In this document: in pieces, positions 9,257 to 18,641 of the stretch
How positions within the stretch are numbered: position 1 is the first letter of the stretch
How the letters are laid out: every line of letters begins with the position of its first letter
Source of the DNA: Bin80 sp965116685
GTDB taxonomy: Bacteria; Bacteroidota; Rhodothermia; Rhodothermales; Bin80
Direction of reading: 5' to 3'
Length of the DNA: 64,000 nt
NCBI GenBank assembly: GCA_965116685.1
Contig: OZ220707.1
Coordinates: 558,001-622,000, forward strand
Position numbers and translations under genes: made by a program
The notes under the pieces: generated by a model
Database searches by the model: none
Told to the model about the DNA's origin: nothing
What the model saw: the letters and a program-made list of their open reading frames with translations, nothing else

Positions 9257-10666
9257 TTAGTGAACCAGCTGTGGTCCAATGGGAGTATGCTCAAACAAAT
9301 ACAATGCCGTGTTATGTCGCTGCTCCCCGAATTGGATGCGCATCTGCACCCCCTCATAGAGTGGTGCATTTAGTAGACGATCTGCCAAGTCTGCCCCCTG
9401 CCCCAAGTTCTCCAATAGTAACCCGGTTATATCATATCCTATGTAAGCGAGCTGATCCGGTTCAGCCCCTTCGTTGGCCCCCCTGTATGCCCGGATAAAC
9501 CTGCGTGCCCCCATCCTGGTATTCTGATAATCAACATCCACATAGAATACTCTCATCGCGGTTCCCAGCCTGTCTATGTTGAGAGAGAACCAGGGGGATG
9601 GCCCTAGTATGTAAGGGGTAAGCCCCGCCGATTGAATACTGCTTACCCCGCTCTGGACAAAGCGGGATGCCTCTCTTTGATCATCATGATAAACGGAGAA
9701 GAAGATTCCTTCTGCAGCCGAGAGCGAATCAGGTCCGATCAATTGTGGAAGCCTGGACCAGTCGAAGGACGATCCAATCCGATGCGTGAAGCTGGGAGTT
9801 AAGCCGCTTGCCGCCAATTCCTCTATGAATCCTTGTGCCATTTCCCTGCTCACATCATTCCCCGCCTCTTCCATAATACCAATGGCTTCCAGGTTCAGAT
9901 ATTCTATCGCCTGACGCGCCATGGCCCGCCCTCGTTCGGCCAGTGTGGCATTCGCCTGAAAAACATAGCGCCGACCTTCTGTAAGTGTTTTATCTGTGGC
10001 CAATGGAGCGATCAAGACCGTTCCATTTTGTTCTGTCACGCTGGCAGCAGTGTGCACCTGTTCACTGAAAAGTGGGCCAATGATAGCAGATACTCCCTCC
10101 TCCACCAGTGAACTTGCTGCGAAACGTGCACCTCCAGAAGTATTTCCGGTGTCTCTGAAGATGATTTTCACTTTCTGCTCATTCCTTCGGTTGTAAGCAT
10201 CAACCGCCAATTGAACTCCAGAAAATATTGAACGTGTTATCGCCAGTTCATCAGAGGAAAGCGGCAAGGCTAAACCAAGTCGAATTGCATTATCATTCCA
10301 CTGAGCATATTGTATATCCCGTTGAACCACTGCAATCAAACGTGCAGCCTCCGCGGAATAGCGACTGTTGGGATAACGATCCTGAAACTCCTCCATCAGT
10401 TGAATCGCTTGATGATATTCGCCTAGGCGATGGAGCGATTTCCCGGCCATCAAGTACGCAGCAGTCGTTTTCTTTTGCACGCGCTCCAGCTTAGAGATAT
10501 CCCTGAATTGGATGTAAGCATCCAAATAGTCCCCTGATTCAAATGCATCCAATGCAGACTGAAATACCTGCTCTGTATCTGACGTGCTGACTGGCTGGGC
10601 CTGCGTAACCAGTGCCAATTTAGCCGCGAACAGCACAATCAATATCCCTATCTGGAGCGCTTTCAT
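9257..10666 (-). CDS. TPR plus periplasmic-binding-fold protein (LpoA-like)
   Basis: I place the start at the ATG at 10666 (MKALQIGILIVLFAAK), which gives a signal peptide ending near TQAQP and leaves a 7-base gap to guaA; a longer upstream reading would overlap guaA. After the signal come TPR-like helices (DAFESGDYLDAYIQF; GEYHQAIQLMEEFQDRYPN). From about residue 140 follows a type 1 periplasmic-binding fold (IRLGLALPLSSDE; GVSAIIGPLFSEQV; GTVLIAPLATD; YIGYDITGLLLENL). The combination recalls LpoA-type activators of penicillin-binding proteins as well as branched-chain amino-acid binding proteins. With no transport genes nearby, an envelope role is more likely than uptake, but this is inference. 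Confidence 0.7.
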   Translation of the reverse strand: MKALQIGILIVLFAAKLALVTQAQPVSTSDTEQVFQSALDAFESGDYLDAYIQFRDISKLERVQKKTTAAYLMAGKSLHRLGEYHQAIQLMEEFQDRYPNSRYSAEAARLIAVVQRDIQYAQWNDNAIRLGLALPLSSDELAITRSIFSGVQLAVDAYNRRNEQKVKIIFRDTGNTSGGARFAASSLVEEGVSAIIGPLFSEQVHTAASVTEQNGTVLIAPLATDKTLTEGRRYVFQANATLAERGRAMARQAIEYLNLEAIGIMEEAGNDVSREMAQGFIEELAASGLTPSFTHRIGSSFDWSRLPQLIGPDSLSAAEGIFFSVYHDDQREASRFVQSGVSSIQSAGLTPYILGPSPWFSLNIDRLGTAMRVFYVDVDYQNTRMGARRFIRAYRGANEGAEPDQLAYIGYDITGLLLENLGQGADLADRLLNAPLYEGVQMRIQFGEQRHNTALYLFEHTPIGPQLVH

Positions 10667-10673
10667 TTGGTGC

Positions 10674-12236
10674 CTATTCCCATTCAATCGTAGCCGGGGG
10701 CTTTGAACTGATATCGTATGCCACACGGTTAATTCCCCTCACTTCATTCACAATCCGGTTAGCCACATGTCCCAGAAACTCCAAGGGAAGGTTTGCCCAG
10801 TCCGCTGTCATCCCATCTTTACTGGTCACGGCTCTAAGTACACAAACCTGCTCATAGGTACGCTCATCCCCCATGACCCCCACGCTGTGAACCGGAAGCA
10901 AAACCGCAAAGGCCTGCCATACCGAAGTATAGTACCCCTGGGTATGCAATTCTTCAATAAATATCCGGTCTGCCTCCCGAACAAGCTCCAGCGTTTTATC
11001 ACACACCTCACCAAGAATCCGAACAGCAAGCCCAGGGCCCGGAAATGGATGTCGACCAATCATCTCTTTTGGCAATCCAAGCAATGTGCCAATTTCGCGA
11101 ACTTCATCTTTAAATAACTCCCGGAAGGGCTCAAGGATCTCGAATGGATGATCTTCCGGTAGTCCACCAACATTGTGATGCGTCTTGATGGTCACACTCG
11201 GTCCCTTGAACGACACGCTTTCGATCACATCTGGATAAAGTGTCCCCTGTGCCAGGAATCTTGGTTTTGCACCCAGTGCAAATGAGATTGCCGACGTAGC
11301 CTCTTCAAAAACGTGCACAAACGTGTTCCCGATTACGACCCGCTTACGCTCGGGATCCGTAATTCCCCGCAGGTTCTCTAGAAAACGTTCACTTGCATCA
11401 ATTGCTTCCAAGCGTATGTGGAAATGATCCCGAAATGTCTGCTGTACACTCTCCCATTCACCATGTCGCAGTAGTCCGTTGTTGACAAAAATACAGGTAA
11501 GTTGGTCACCGATCGCCTTGTGAATCAGGCAGGCAGCAACGGAAGAATCCACCCCTCCTGACAGCCCCAAAATCACATTGTCTTTCCCCACAACACCCCT
11601 GATCTCGGTAATCTTCTGCTCCAGGAAAGAGGCCGGCGACCAGTCACTACGGCAGTTGCAAATGTTGCGGACAAAATTCTCGAAAATATGGCGACCACTC
11701 TCGGTGTGCACCACTTCGGGATGAAACTGCACACCATAATGTGGCAACTTCTTATGACGCAGTGCTGCAATGGGCGCACTTTTCGTATCTGCGATAATCT
11801 CATATCCCTGTGGAACATCTACGGGTAGATCTCCATGACTCATCCAAACCTGTGAGCCATCTCGAACCCCTTTGAGAAGATCATCATCGTGGAGAATATT
11901 GATCCGAGCACGTCCAAATTCCCGATGTTTTGCCGCCTGTACCCTCCCCCCAATCGAATGCACCAAAACCTGCAACCCATAGCAGATCCCGAGCAAGGGC
12001 ATTGGTGAATCATCGTCCCGGCGCAGTTGAAGAAGTTCTGGGTCCAACTGGGGTGCTCCCGCCTCATAGACCGAACTCGGCCCCCCAGAAAGAACGATTC
12101 CCTGCACACCAGTTAACTGCTGAATTGGGGTCGTGCAGGGAAGAATCTCCGAGAATACCCCTGCCTCACGTATACGTCGCGCAATCAGTTGGGTGTACTG
12201 CGCCCCAAAATCAAGAACAATGATTCGCTCATTCAT
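10674..12236 (-). CDS. guaA: GMP synthase (glutamine-hydrolysing)
   Basis: GuaA converts XMP to GMP with ammonia drawn from glutamine. The 520-aa protein has the class I glutaminase domain first, with the nucleophile in LLGICYGLQVL and the His/Glu pair in VQFHPEVVHT. The ATP-pyrophosphatase P-loop GLSGGVDSSVAA follows near residue 230, and then the dimerisation domain ending in the family-typical PPATIEWE. The gene is complete with no missing motif. It lies 14 bases after gcvH and 7 bases before the LpoA-like gene. Confidence 0.97.
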   Translation of the reverse strand: MNERIIVLDFGAQYTQLIARRIREAGVFSEILPCTTPIQQLTGVQGIVLSGGPSSVYEAGAPQLDPELLQLRRDDDSPMPLLGICYGLQVLVHSIGGRVQAAKHREFGRARINILHDDDLLKGVRDGSQVWMSHGDLPVDVPQGYEIIADTKSAPIAALRHKKLPHYGVQFHPEVVHTESGRHIFENFVRNICNCRSDWSPASFLEQKITEIRGVVGKDNVILGLSGGVDSSVAACLIHKAIGDQLTCIFVNNGLLRHGEWESVQQTFRDHFHIRLEAIDASERFLENLRGITDPERKRVVIGNTFVHVFEEATSAISFALGAKPRFLAQGTLYPDVIESVSFKGPSVTIKTHHNVGGLPEDHPFEILEPFRELFKDEVREIGTLLGLPKEMIGRHPFPGPGLAVRILGEVCDKTLELVREADRIFIEELHTQGYYTSVWQAFAVLLPVHSVGVMGDERTYEQVCVLRAVTSKDGMTADWANLPLEFLGHVANRIVNEVRGINRVAYDISSKPPATIEWE

Positions 12237-12250
12237 GCAAACTGAAGAGC

Positions 12251-12634
12251 TTATGCCACATGATCAGCATACTCCTGGGCAGACAGTAGAGATTCAATCT
12301 GGGTCGGATCAGACAGACTGACTTCAATAATCCAACCCTCACCGAACGGATCACTATTTACGAACTCTGGATTTGTCTCAAGCTCTGCGTTATGCTGGTT
12401 GATGGTCCCACTTACGGGAAGAAAGAGATCCGATACTGCCTTGACCGCCTCTATAGAACCGAATACATCCCCCTGCTCCAACGTCTCTCCTTCAGGTTCC
12501 AACTCTACAAACACAATATCCCCAAGCTCCCCCTGTGCAAAATCTGTAATCCCAATCGTTACGCTCATCCCGTCTGCATGTACGCGGACCCACTCGTGCT
12601 CCTCGGTATATTTCAGTTCTTCAGGAAGTTTCAT
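12251..12634 (-). CDS. gcvH: Glycine cleavage system H protein
   Basis: This 127-aa protein is the lipoyl carrier of the glycine cleavage system. The lipoylated lysine lies in SIEAVKAVSD, and the N-terminus MKLPEELKYTEEHEWVRV and the C-terminal GEGWIIEVSLSDP are standard for the family. I start at the ATG at 12634; a TTG codon sits just before it. No gcvT or gcvP is in the window, so the rest of the complex must be encoded elsewhere. In this setting next to accBC it could also serve lipoate transfer, as known for some H proteins; that is inference. Confidence 0.95.
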   Translation of the reverse strand: MKLPEELKYTEEHEWVRVHADGMSVTIGITDFAQGELGDIVFVELEPEGETLEQGDVFGSIEAVKAVSDLFLPVSGTINQHNAELETNPEFVNSDPFGEGWIIEVSLSDPTQIESLLSAQEYADHVA

Positions 12635-12655
12635 CAATGAATTACGTCAGTGTGG

Positions 12656-13990
12656 CTACTGTAACATTTGAGTCTCCACGAAATGGGTATCAATTTCGCC
12701 AGAGAGGAATGCGGGATGCTGTAACAATTCTTTGTGAAATGGGATTGTTGTAGCTACTCCTTCCAGAATGAATTCATCCAAAGCGCGACGCATCCGCCGG
12801 ATCGCCCATTCCCTGTTCGGCGCATGCGTAACGAGCTTGGCAATCATGGAATCATAATGGGACGGAATAATATATCCGGCATATACATGGGTGTCAATCC
12901 GAACTCCTGGACCTCCGGGAAGATGGAACTGCTCAATCCTGCCTGGACAGGGGCGGAAATTTTTACTGGGATCCTCTGCATTGATGCGGCACTCGATCGC
13001 GTGCCCTTTGATCGGAGAGTCAGATTTGGAGAGGCTTTCTCCCATTGCTACACGGATCTGCTGTTGGATTAGATCAAATCCCGTGACCTCTTCCGTGACC
13101 GGATGTTCAACCTGGATCCGCGTATTCATTTCCATGAAGTAAAATTCACCGCTTGAATCAAGCAGAAATTCAACCGTACCCGCGCCTTCGTAATTTACCG
13201 CTTCTGCACCTGCGATTGCTGCCGCTCCCATTCGGGCACGCAAGTCTTCATCTACAGCAATGGATGGGGCTTCCTCCAGCAGTTTTTGGTGACGTCTCTG
13301 GATTGAACATTCTCTTTCTCCATAGTGCAGTGTATTCCCCTTTCCATCTCCCATGACCTGAAGCTCAATATGTCGTGGATTCTGAATCAGCTTTTCGATA
13401 TAAACATCAGAATTCCCAAATGCCCCTTCGGCTTCCGCCTGTGCAGACTGAAAATGAAGCTCAAAATCGTCAGCATCCATCACTGCACGCATCCCGCGGC
13501 CCCCACCTCCTGCGCTGGCCTTGATCATGACCGGATATCCAATAGAGTCCGCAAATCGTTTCCCTTTTTCCAAGGACGGTACGATCCCATCCGAGCCCGG
13601 GATTACCGGAACTCCTGCAGCCCGCATCTGATCTCTGGCACGACTCTTGTCCCCCATAATCGCAATCGTTTCCGGGGCAGGACCAATAAATTTTATATCG
13701 TGATCTGCGCAGATCGCGCTGAACAATGCATTTTCAGATAAAAAGCCATACCCCGGATGGATTGCATCTGCCCCTGTGACCTCCGCAGCGGCCATAATTC
13801 GGTCCGGTTTGAGATAGCTCTCTGTAGATACTGCAGGCCCGATACACACCGCTTCATCTGCATAACGCACATGCAACGCATCTTCGTCTGCTTTGGAGTA
13901 GACCGCTACGGATTTTAATCCCATCTCTTTACAGGCACGGATCACCCTTAGAGCAATTTCTCCCCTGTTCGCGATCAGAATTTTCTTCAT
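12656..13990 (-). CDS. accC: Acetyl-CoA carboxylase, biotin carboxylase subunit
   Basis: AccC is the ATP-grasp enzyme that carboxylates the biotin on AccB, the first committed step of fatty-acid synthesis. The 444-aa protein starts at the ATG at 13990 with MKKILIANRGEIALRVIRAC. It shows the glycine-rich ATP loop KASAGGGGRGMRAV, the catalytic region HIELQVMGDG, and EMNTRIQVEHPVTEEVTG. It follows accB by 13 bases, the common accB-accC arrangement. Confidence 0.96.
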   Translation of the reverse strand: MKKILIANRGEIALRVIRACKEMGLKSVAVYSKADEDALHVRYADEAVCIGPAVSTESYLKPDRIMAAAEVTGADAIHPGYGFLSENALFSAICADHDIKFIGPAPETIAIMGDKSRARDQMRAAGVPVIPGSDGIVPSLEKGKRFADSIGYPVMIKASAGGGGRGMRAVMDADDFELHFQSAQAEAEGAFGNSDVYIEKLIQNPRHIELQVMGDGKGNTLHYGERECSIQRRHQKLLEEAPSIAVDEDLRARMGAAAIAGAEAVNYEGAGTVEFLLDSSGEFYFMEMNTRIQVEHPVTEEVTGFDLIQQQIRVAMGESLSKSDSPIKGHAIECRINAEDPSKNFRPCPGRIEQFHLPGGPGVRIDTHVYAGYIIPSHYDSMIAKLVTHAPNREWAIRRMRRALDEFILEGVATTIPFHKELLQHPAFLSGEIDTHFVETQMLQ

Positions 13991-14003
13991 ACGAAGATCC
14001 AAA

Positions 14004-14516
14004 TTATGCGGAATCAACGATCAGTAACGGCTGATCGTACTCAACCGCATCACCGTCACTGACAAGGATTTCCAGCACCGTCCCATCCACTTCCGCTTCC
14101 ACTTCATTCATCAGCTTCATCGCTTCTATGATACACACCGTCTGGCCCTTATGAATGCGATCTCCAATCTTAACAAACGGATCTGCATCCGGTGCCGGTT
14201 TGGCATAAAAAGTCCCCGGCGTAGGGGACAGTATAGGCGACCCCTTTGCAACTTCGGGTTCACGTGATGACTCGGATGTGTCAGGTAGTTGGTTGTTCTG
14301 CTGAGTTGTATCGGCAACTGGCATTGACTCCGCCACAATGACCTGTGCCGGGGGGGATGCCTGTATCGCTGGTGATGCATACTTTCGGACCAGGACACGT
14401 ACACCGTCTGCCTCAATCTCGACCTCCACTGCTTCGCTTTCGGATGCCATTGAGATCAGCTCTCGAATACGATCAAAATCTTTCTTGGACCAGTTTTTAG
14501 AAAAGAATTTAGACAC
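14004..14516 (-). CDS. accB: Biotin carboxyl carrier protein of acetyl-CoA carboxylase
   Basis: This 170-aa protein carries the biotin acceptor lysine in the canonical EAMKLMNEVEAE motif near its C-terminus. Before it come a Pro/Ser-rich linker and an N-terminal helical segment (FDRIRELISMASES). It begins with GTG (14516); I see no ATG that would keep the N-terminal domain. It lies between efp and accC, an order found in many bacteria. Confidence 0.95.
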   Translation of the reverse strand: MSKFFSKNWSKKDFDRIRELISMASESEAVEVEIEADGVRVLVRKYASPAIQASPPAQVIVAESMPVADTTQQNNQLPDTSESSREPEVAKGSPILSPTPGTFYAKPAPDADPFVKIGDRIHKGQTVCIIEAMKLMNEVEAEVDGTVLEILVSDGDAVEYDQPLLIVDSA

Positions 14517-14546
14517 TTACTTTATGGTTTCTTCTTGATGAATTGA

Positions 14547-15113
14547 TTACCCTGTAACACGTGTGATGTAATCTCCCGTATCCGTATTGACCCGAACCAA
14601 GTCCCCTTCGGAGATAAAGAGTGGAACATTGATCGTGGCTCCACTCTCCAACTTTGCCGGTTTTGTAGCTCCAGTCGCCGTATCTCCCCGAACACCAGGA
14701 TCTGACTGAGTCACACGTAATTCTACACTCTTGGGAATTTCAGCTAGGAGAGGTTCTTCGGTTTCTGCATGAAATAAAATATCAATCGCACCCCCTTCTT
14801 TTAGAAATTCTCGTTTTGCCACATTTTCTGCAGGTAACGAAAACTGCTCATAATCCTGCATATTCATAAAATGCATCCCAAACGAATCTTCGTACAGGAA
14901 TTGGTGCTCCCGGCGCTCAATCCGGGCACCCTTCACTTTCTCACCTGCCCGGAATGTCTTGTCTACTACACGCCCGCTTCGGACATTCTTGAGTGTCGTT
15001 CGAACAAAAGCTCCCCCTTTACCGGGCTTGACGTGCTGGAATTTTACGATCTGCCACAGCTCACCCGTAATCTGTATGGTAAAGCCATTCCGAAAGTCTG
15101 TCGTATCTGCCAT
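14547..15113 (-). CDS. efp: Translation elongation factor P
   Basis: EF-P binds the ribosome and relieves stalling at polyproline stretches. With the ATG at 15113 (MADTTDFRNGF) the protein is 188 aa, normal for the family; an upstream reading adds a non-homologous extension. It has the KOW-like N-domain with a lysine at the tip of the modification loop (VKPGKGGAFVRT, Lys32), two OB-type domains, and the C-terminal signature region GDTATGATKPAKLESGA. The lysine implies post-translational modification of the lysine type rather than rhamnosylated arginine; no modifying enzyme is in view. Confidence 0.96.
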   Translation of the reverse strand: MADTTDFRNGFTIQITGELWQIVKFQHVKPGKGGAFVRTTLKNVRSGRVVDKTFRAGEKVKGARIERREHQFLYEDSFGMHFMNMQDYEQFSLPAENVAKREFLKEGGAIDILFHAETEEPLLAEIPKSVELRVTQSDPGVRGDTATGATKPAKLESGATINVPLFISEGDLVRVNTDTGDYITRVTG

Positions 15114-15200
15114 GACTCCTACTACGACGCGTGGATCACGGAAATATAGGGAATTATATACACCCACACGTCTATTCTATTAACAAAATATCCCTGTTGC

Positions 15201-15941
15201 CTACTGAAAGGGTGCCTCCAAGTGTAAGAATGCACTAAGATCCGAAACCCCCAACGTCCCGTTATATTGAAATGGCTCTCCATACATGCAGCCAACCAGC
15301 TGCCCATACGTACGGGCACGCGCCTCAATCCATTCAAAAAATTGGGCATTGGAGATATAGGTTTCCGGTTCATCGCTTTGCTTCTTATACGCTGGACTGT
15401 GGACTTGGGAACCATAACAACGGAGTGCTTCCGTGCGTCTCTTCCATGTACTGGTCACATCAATAACAAAGTCCGGCTCAAAATGCCGAACCTCTGCAAA
15501 ATACAATAAATGCTGAGGTCGCCATGGCGGGGCACCTGTACCTTGATCCAGTTTTTCCAATCCAGCGTAATAACACGCATCACGAACAAGGTGGTGTGCA
15601 GCCACATGATCTGGATGCCGGCATACAGCAGGATGCGTCATTACGATACGGGGATGCCATTTGCGTAGCACACGAATGAGGGCGCTCAACCCATCGGACG
15701 TAATATTGCCATCGGGCAGCCCAAGGTTTTCACGTACAGAGAGTCCGAGGATTGATGCCGCCTCACTTGCCTCTCTGTCTCTTAGTTCTGGCGTCCCCCT
15801 CGTGCCCAATTCACCGCGGGTCAAATCTACGACACCAACGCGAAGCCCCTGCATCACCGACAAAACCAAGGTCCCCCCCACCGCCAATTCGACATCATCC
15901 GGGTGCGCGGCAACCGCCATTATATCCAACTGCTCTGACAT
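15201..15941 (-). CDS. bshB1: Bacillithiol biosynthesis deacetylase BshB1
   Basis: This 246-aa LmbE-type zinc deacetylase has the metal site AAHPDDVELAVGG at its start and HPDHVAAHHLVRDA further in. The family removes the acetyl group from GlcNAc-malate in bacillithiol synthesis. It best fits the BshB1 group known from Firmicutes and Bacteroidota, although mycothiol-type or other LmbE deacetylases are related. It starts with an ATG that shares one base with the leuS stop (TAATG), so translation is probably coupled to leuS. No other bsh gene is in the window. Confidence 0.85.
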   Translation of the reverse strand: MSEQLDIMAVAAHPDDVELAVGGTLVLSVMQGLRVGVVDLTRGELGTRGTPELRDREASEAASILGLSVRENLGLPDGNITSDGLSALIRVLRKWHPRIVMTHPAVCRHPDHVAAHHLVRDACYYAGLEKLDQGTGAPPWRPQHLLYFAEVRHFEPDFVIDVTSTWKRRTEALRCYGSQVHSPAYKKQSDEPETYISNAQFFEWIEARARTYGQLVGCMYGEPFQYNGTLGVSDLSAFLHLEAPFQ

Positions 15942-18538
15942 TATTTTGTAGCGACCAGATTAAGAATACGTCCGGGTACATAAATTTCACGGCGGGGAGG
16001 GTTTTCTCCCAGGAATCGTTGAACATTCGGTTCCAGCATTGCCGCCCGAATGACCTCTTGCTTATTTGCTTCTGGTGCAATACGGATAGTCGCCCGAACC
16101 CGCCCGTTCACCTGTACCGGTAAGTCAACCAACTCCTCGACAAGGTATTCCTGTCTGAGTTCCGGCCAGGAGGCATAGGCCAGTGTGTCCTTATGCCCAA
16201 AGCGAGACCATAACTCCTCCGCAATGTGAGGTGCAAACGGGGCCAGCAAAAGAACAAATGGCTCTGCAACCTTGCGAGGAACCTCTTCCCACTTGAACGC
16301 GGCGTTCACGAACTCCATCAAGGCAGCGATGGCGGTGTTCATGCGTAGCTCTTCGATATCGTTTGTCACACGATCAATCGTCTGATGCAGGATGCGTAAT
16401 TGATCCCGATTAGGTTCTTTCTCACACAGAGAGGTTTCTGTAATCAGCCGCCATGCACGACTAAGAAATCGAAACGTTCCGTGAACTCCACGGGTACTCC
16501 ACGGCTTTACCTGCTCCAGGGGGCCCATAAACATCTCATAGAGTCGGAATGCATCTGCACCATACTGCTCAATAATCTCGTCCGGGTTGATTACATTCCC
16601 GCGGCTTTTGCTCATTTTGAATGCTCGCACATCCAACTGAATATGAGGGGCATCTTTCAGAACAAAGCGCTCTCTATCTTTGGCGACTCTCTCCTCGTCA
16701 ATCCGGACCGCCTCCAGATTCATCCCCGTACGGATTTCTTTTCCGCCACTGACATTTTCAGCACTGATCCACTGCTCTGCCGTGCTGTTTTTCCACGCAG
16801 TGTATTCAAGTTCACCCAGAATCATCCCCTGGTGAACAAGTTTTGCAAAAGGCTCTGGTGTTGAAACTACCCCTACATCGTAGAGCACCATATGCCAGAA
16901 ACGGGCATAGAGCAGGTGAAGTACCGCATGCTCGGCTCCGCCAATATAGAGATCCACCGGCATCCAGTACTTTTCCAGTTCTGGATCCACCAGTCGTTCC
17001 GAGTTTTGGGGATCAATGTAGCGCAGAAAGTACCAGCAGGATCCTGCCCACTGTGGCATTGTATTGGTCTCACGCCTAGCTACTTCACCAGTGCCAGGAT
17101 TCGTGGTCATCAACCAATCTTTGGCCAAGGCAAGAGGGCCTTCCGGGGTCCCACTTGGCTTAAACTCCTCCAATTCGGGCAGATTGATGGGAAGTGCATC
17201 TTCTGGCAACGAGTGTACTCCTTCACCCTCGAAAATCACCGGGATTGGTTCGCCCCAGTAACGCTGTCTGGAGAATAACCAATCGCGCAACTTGTAATTC
17301 ACCTTGCGCTGTCCTGCGTTATGTTTTTCAAGCCAATCCAGAATTTTCACTTTGGCTTCTTCAATATGCAGACCATTGAGAAAATCACTGTTGATGGCCA
17401 GGCCATCTCCCGTATAAGCTAGCCCTGTGAAGTCAGGAGGTGGCTGAACCGTACGGCGAATCGGGAGATCATACTTTGCCGCGAACGCCCAGTCGCGCTC
17501 ATCCTGCCCCGGAACCGCCATGATTGCCCCTGTCCCATAGGAGTAGAGTACATAATCTGCAATCCAAATGGGGATCGCTTCCTTGTTTACAGGATTCACG
17601 GCGTATGCCCCTGTGAATACCCCCGTCTTCTCTTTCTGAAGTTCTGTCCGCTCCAGGTCACTTTTATGGGAAGCCAACTCCCTGTAATTCTGGACTTCAT
17701 CCAGTTGGGCTTGCGTAGAAATTTGATCCACCATGGGATGTTCAGGAGCGAGTACCATGTAGGTTGCTCCAAAAACCGTATCTGGACGCGTGGTGTAAAC
17801 ACGAATGCTGGGGCAGCTCACTCCCTGAACTGGAAACTCAATATCCGCCCCCTCACTGCGTCCAATCCAGTTGCGCTGCATTTCCTTCGTGCTGACAGGC
17901 CAATCCGTGTGATCCAGCCCATCCAGCAACCTCTCCGCGTATTCTGTAATCCGCAGCACCCACTGCCGCAACATCCGCCGCTCACAACGATACCCGCCGA
18001 TATCGCTCTTCCCATCAACCACCTCTTCATTCGCGAGCGTTGTCCCCAATTCTTCGCACCACCATACGGGCACCTTCGCTTCATATGCAAGCCCACGTTC
18101 AAACAACTTCAGAAAAATCCATTGGGTCCATTTGAAGTAGTCCGGATCTGTCGTGTCAATCTCTCGATCCCAGTCGTAGGAAAATCCTAGGGATTTCAAC
18201 TGTTTCCTGAATCGGGTAATATTCCGCTCGGTCGTAATGCGCGGATGTGTTCCAGTTCGCAGTGCGTATTGCTCGGCCGGAAGTCCAAAGGCATCCCATC
18301 CAATCGGATGCAGAACATTGAATCCACGCATCCGCTTATACCGTGCCACAATGTCTGTCGCAGTGTATCCCTCTGGATGCCCCACATGTAACCCCGCCCC
18401 GCTGGGATAGGGAAACATGTCCAATACATAGTACTTGGGCTTGGTCGCATCTACCGTAATCGGTGTACGAAATGTCTTATTCGATTCCCAGTACGCCTGC
18501 CACTGGCTTTCAATTTCCCGAAAAGGGTATACCGCCAT
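15941..18538 (-). CDS. leuS: Leucyl-tRNA synthetase
   Basis: This 865-aa class I synthetase charges tRNA-Leu. The HIGH-type motif is in PSGAGLHVGHPEGYT, and the KMSKS motif is exact in FKMSKSRGNVINPDE. Between them lies the CP1 editing domain with the T-rich loop YTTRPDTVFGATYMVLAPEH. The C-terminal domain ends with the tRNA-binding part RIAPEANKQEVI. The length is usual. The gene overlaps bshB1 by one base and starts 103 bases after dnaJ ends; that gap holds no gene I can see. Confidence 0.97.
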   Translation of the reverse strand: MAVYPFREIESQWQAYWESNKTFRTPITVDATKPKYYVLDMFPYPSGAGLHVGHPEGYTATDIVARYKRMRGFNVLHPIGWDAFGLPAEQYALRTGTHPRITTERNITRFRKQLKSLGFSYDWDREIDTTDPDYFKWTQWIFLKLFERGLAYEAKVPVWWCEELGTTLANEEVVDGKSDIGGYRCERRMLRQWVLRITEYAERLLDGLDHTDWPVSTKEMQRNWIGRSEGADIEFPVQGVSCPSIRVYTTRPDTVFGATYMVLAPEHPMVDQISTQAQLDEVQNYRELASHKSDLERTELQKEKTGVFTGAYAVNPVNKEAIPIWIADYVLYSYGTGAIMAVPGQDERDWAFAAKYDLPIRRTVQPPPDFTGLAYTGDGLAINSDFLNGLHIEEAKVKILDWLEKHNAGQRKVNYKLRDWLFSRQRYWGEPIPVIFEGEGVHSLPEDALPINLPELEEFKPSGTPEGPLALAKDWLMTTNPGTGEVARRETNTMPQWAGSCWYFLRYIDPQNSERLVDPELEKYWMPVDLYIGGAEHAVLHLLYARFWHMVLYDVGVVSTPEPFAKLVHQGMILGELEYTAWKNSTAEQWISAENVSGGKEIRTGMNLEAVRIDEERVAKDRERFVLKDAPHIQLDVRAFKMSKSRGNVINPDEIIEQYGADAFRLYEMFMGPLEQVKPWSTRGVHGTFRFLSRAWRLITETSLCEKEPNRDQLRILHQTIDRVTNDIEELRMNTAIAALMEFVNAAFKWEEVPRKVAEPFVLLLAPFAPHIAEELWSRFGHKDTLAYASWPELRQEYLVEELVDLPVQVNGRVRATIRIAPEANKQEVIRAAMLEPNVQRFLGENPPRREIYVPGRILNLVATK

Positions 18539-18641
18539 GTCTCAATCAGGGGCTTACAAAGCTACAACCGTAAAGCGTGTTCCAAGGATTGCGGAGCCGA
18601 TCGTAAATATACTGTTTCATCGCTTCCGCTCTGGATCCATC